A stretch of DNA of 64,000 nucleotides from Porphyridium purpureum (lineage: Eukaryota; Rhodophyta; Bangiophyceae; Porphyridiales; Porphyridiaceae): the NCBI GenBank assembly GCA_008690995.1, contig VRMN01000003.1, positions 1,054,001-1,118,000 on the forward strand. The letters run 5' to 3'. Positions within the stretch are counted from its first letter, which is position 1. Each line of letters opens with the position of its first letter. The notes under the pieces were generated by a model. The model searched no databases. It was not told the origin of the DNA and saw nothing but the letters and a program-made list of their open reading frames with translations. Positions 62,642 through 64,000 of this stretch are shown here, in pieces. A program made the translations under genes and the position numbers.

Positions 62642-62647
62642 TATAAG
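62642..62647 (+). promoter_or_regulatory. TATA-like box of the 155-aa coiled-coil ORF
   Basis: TATAAG in CAATATAAGTCG, 143 bp before the ATG at 62785. Confidence 0.4.
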
Positions 62648-62784
62648 TCGGGTGCATCGTGTGCGAGTTGGACGCGCAGGCACGGACGGTCGCCGAAGTG
62701 GTCGGTTGGACGCAGACGCAGAAAGAGTTGAACGAGCTGGAGTCCTTGGTTTGCACCGGACCGCGCGGCGAGTGGTGGCTGGGA

Positions 62785-63252
62785 ATGGCGAGCTCCGGGG
62801 TGGACGTCGTGAGTTGTCTGCGGCTCGTGCTCGAGTTCCAAAGTTCAAGAATCAGGCGTATTGAACACAGGCTGGCAGTGGCTCGGGAAGAACTCGAGCG
62901 CGAACTCGAGCTCAAGCGCACGGGGTGCGGTGCGCGCACGCGGAAAACCCACGCGCGAGATACACGCAAAAATGAGTTGGTCTTGAAGCACGCGGCCGTC
63001 GTCAAGCAAGTACGAGGAAAGTATCGAGATGCGAAGAAGAGCAGTAAGCCGAACAGGTTGCCGGACGGATCTCCTATTCTGAGCGCGGCAAGCTCGAAGC
63101 GCATGTTCGCAGAAGGCTCGGCGCCACAGGCTCGCGGCTCAGTGGACAGCTCCTTCGTTATGGTGGAAGGTGAGATCCTTCGTGTCCGCCCAGGACCTGC
63201 GCGCGAGTACTCTGTCAATGCTATGTTTGGATGTGCGACGAACGGAAAGTGA
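62785..63252 (+). CDS. Unrecognised 155-aa protein with short coiled coil
   Basis: 155 aa from the first ATG after a TATA-like box (G at -3 and +4); the open frame extends to 62659 only through a GTG. Residues about 20-46 form a charged amphipathic helix (RRIEHRLAVAREELERELEL) likely to coil. A basic middle and a serine-rich segment follow, and the C-terminal 40 residues are more hydrophobic. No domain is recognised and no membrane helix is seen. The size and the promoter-like box support a real gene; function is unknown. Confidence 0.45.
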   Translation: MASSGVDVVSCLRLVLEFQSSRIRRIEHRLAVAREELERELELKRTGCGARTRKTHARDTRKNELVLKHAAVVKQVRGKYRDAKKSSKPNRLPDGSPILSAASSKRMFAEGSAPQARGSVDSSFVMVEGEILRVRPGPAREYSVNAMFGCATNGK

Positions 63253-63548
63253 CTTAGCATTCGCCCGGTGAGGAAAGTCACGTTTAATAGCCCTTGTAGT
63301 GTGTAGATTTTTTATATTGCGCCTGTCTTCAGGCTTCACCGGAGCCTTCGCCTGCCGAGGCAGACGAGATCAACGGGAGTTAAAACCGCGTTTATTATGA
63401 GTTGAGTCTTGAGCAGGTTACGATTGAGAGGGCCAGACACTCGATGATGGGAGCAGAGGTCTGCACGACGAAAAGAGACTCCCTCCAGTTTGGCGACGTT
63501 TGTATGCACGGCACTCACTTGCCTATCTCATGACCGCAGTGGCCTCAC

Positions 63549-63824
63549 TCAATGCGCGAACAAAGATCGGACACTGACTGGAGTGACGAGGTCGCGCAGC
63601 GCGCTGAGCCAGGAGACTGAAGTCTCCGGGACATGCGCCGTGCGGACGGCGCCCGCTAACGGGTCCACGAGCACGGTCGTTGCGAACAGAAACACCATGA
63701 CCAGTGCCACATGGATGGCCGGCCTCTTGATCAAATACAGCAGCGGCGCTGGAATCGGCACTCCGCCCAGCCTTGCCTCTGCTTGGCTCGAGCCTTTCGA
63801 GCGTGTCTTTGGAGTAGCACCCAT
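63549..63824 (-). CDS. Small unrecognised membrane protein (91 aa)
   Basis: 91 aa. A polar, basic start of about 20 residues is followed by hydrophobic PIPAPLLYLI and then HVALVMVFLFATTVLVD (about 38-54), one likely membrane helix. A minus-strand TATATAAG box at 63891-63898 lies 67 bp before the ATG. I recognise no family. It could be a single-pass organelle or ER protein, or the first exon of a longer gene. Confidence 0.4.
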   Translation of the reverse strand: MGATPKTRSKGSSQAEARLGGVPIPAPLLYLIKRPAIHVALVMVFLFATTVLVDPLAGAVRTAHVPETSVSWLSALRDLVTPVSVRSLFAH

Positions 63825-63890
63825 CTTGCCCTGCCTGTCAATGCCTCACCCCCGTCCTTCTCTCCTCGAGCCCTCACACACGTACTAGCA

Positions 63891-63898
63891 CTTATATA
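63891..63898 (-). promoter_or_regulatory. TATA box of the small membrane protein
   Basis: The minus strand reads TATATAAG, close to the consensus and 67 bp before the ATG. Confidence 0.45.
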
Positions 63899-64000
63899 CA
63901 GCCTGGCTTATGCGTAAACGAAGCCGTCCTCATGCGACTCGGTCTCCATGACATGTGCGCTATCACTCAGCCACAAACAGCACAACGCGGCGCACGTTGA

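Overview
The window looks like nuclear DNA of a unicellular red alga, most likely Porphyridium-like. This is an inference from four things: moderately high GC, long genes without introns packed tens to hundreds of bases apart, a eukaryotic gene set (CHD1 remodeler, cyclin, casein kinase 1, golgin, exosome and DEAH helicase genes), and plastid- or phototroph-linked genes (RETICULATA-like protein, YlxR-like protein, microsomal delta-12 desaturase). No rRNA, tRNA or CRISPR was recognised.

Layout. 1-3114: right-hand part of an LTR retrotransposon on the minus strand (gag, protease, integrase, one complete 793-bp LTR), cut by the left edge. 3185-6778: STE20-like kinase and a Golgi-type sulfotransferase, head to head with only 63 bp between start codons. 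7.9-12.0 kb: bZIP factor with an overlapping uORF, tiny mitochondrial ATP synthase epsilon subunit, A/B-type cyclin. 12.25-15.5 kb: a gene-poor stretch. 15.5-19.2 kb: PRKRIP1-like splicing factor, RETICULATA-related plastid protein and an unrecognised cysteine-bearing membrane protein, all minus strand. 20.5-30.7 kb: GRIP golgin, CHD1 and YlxR-like protein, all plus strand. 31-38.7 kb: casein kinase 1, delta-12 desaturase, three-finger C2H2 protein, mitochondrial ribosomal protein uL29m. 38.7-47.2 kb: one 2828-aa protein with RING-like, extended PHD and PHD modules and a very long helical C-terminus. 47.6-57.0 kb: AIF-like oxidoreductase, exosome subunit RRP45, an unrecognised 463-aa protein and a DHX37-like ribosome-biogenesis helicase.

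57.0-64.0 kb differs from the rest: no conserved housekeeping gene, but several TATA-like boxes each followed by a small ORF. Two of these ORFs (97 and 103 aa, 2.2 kb apart) are diverged paralogs. In their shared 32-codon block 21 residues are identical and 15 of those 21 use different synonymous codons, a signature of selection on the protein. I regard this uncharacterised family as the best candidate for something new. A possible two-exon gene with textbook splice sites lies just upstream of the pair.

Most genes serve core processes: chromatin and transcription (CHD1, bZIP, C2H2, ePHD protein), RNA processing (PRKRIP1, RRP45, DHX37), cell cycle and signalling (cyclin, CK1, STE20 kinase), mitochondria (ATP synthase epsilon, uL29m, AIF), plastid (RER, YlxR), and Golgi or secretory lipid and polysaccharide work (golgin, sulfotransferase, desaturase).
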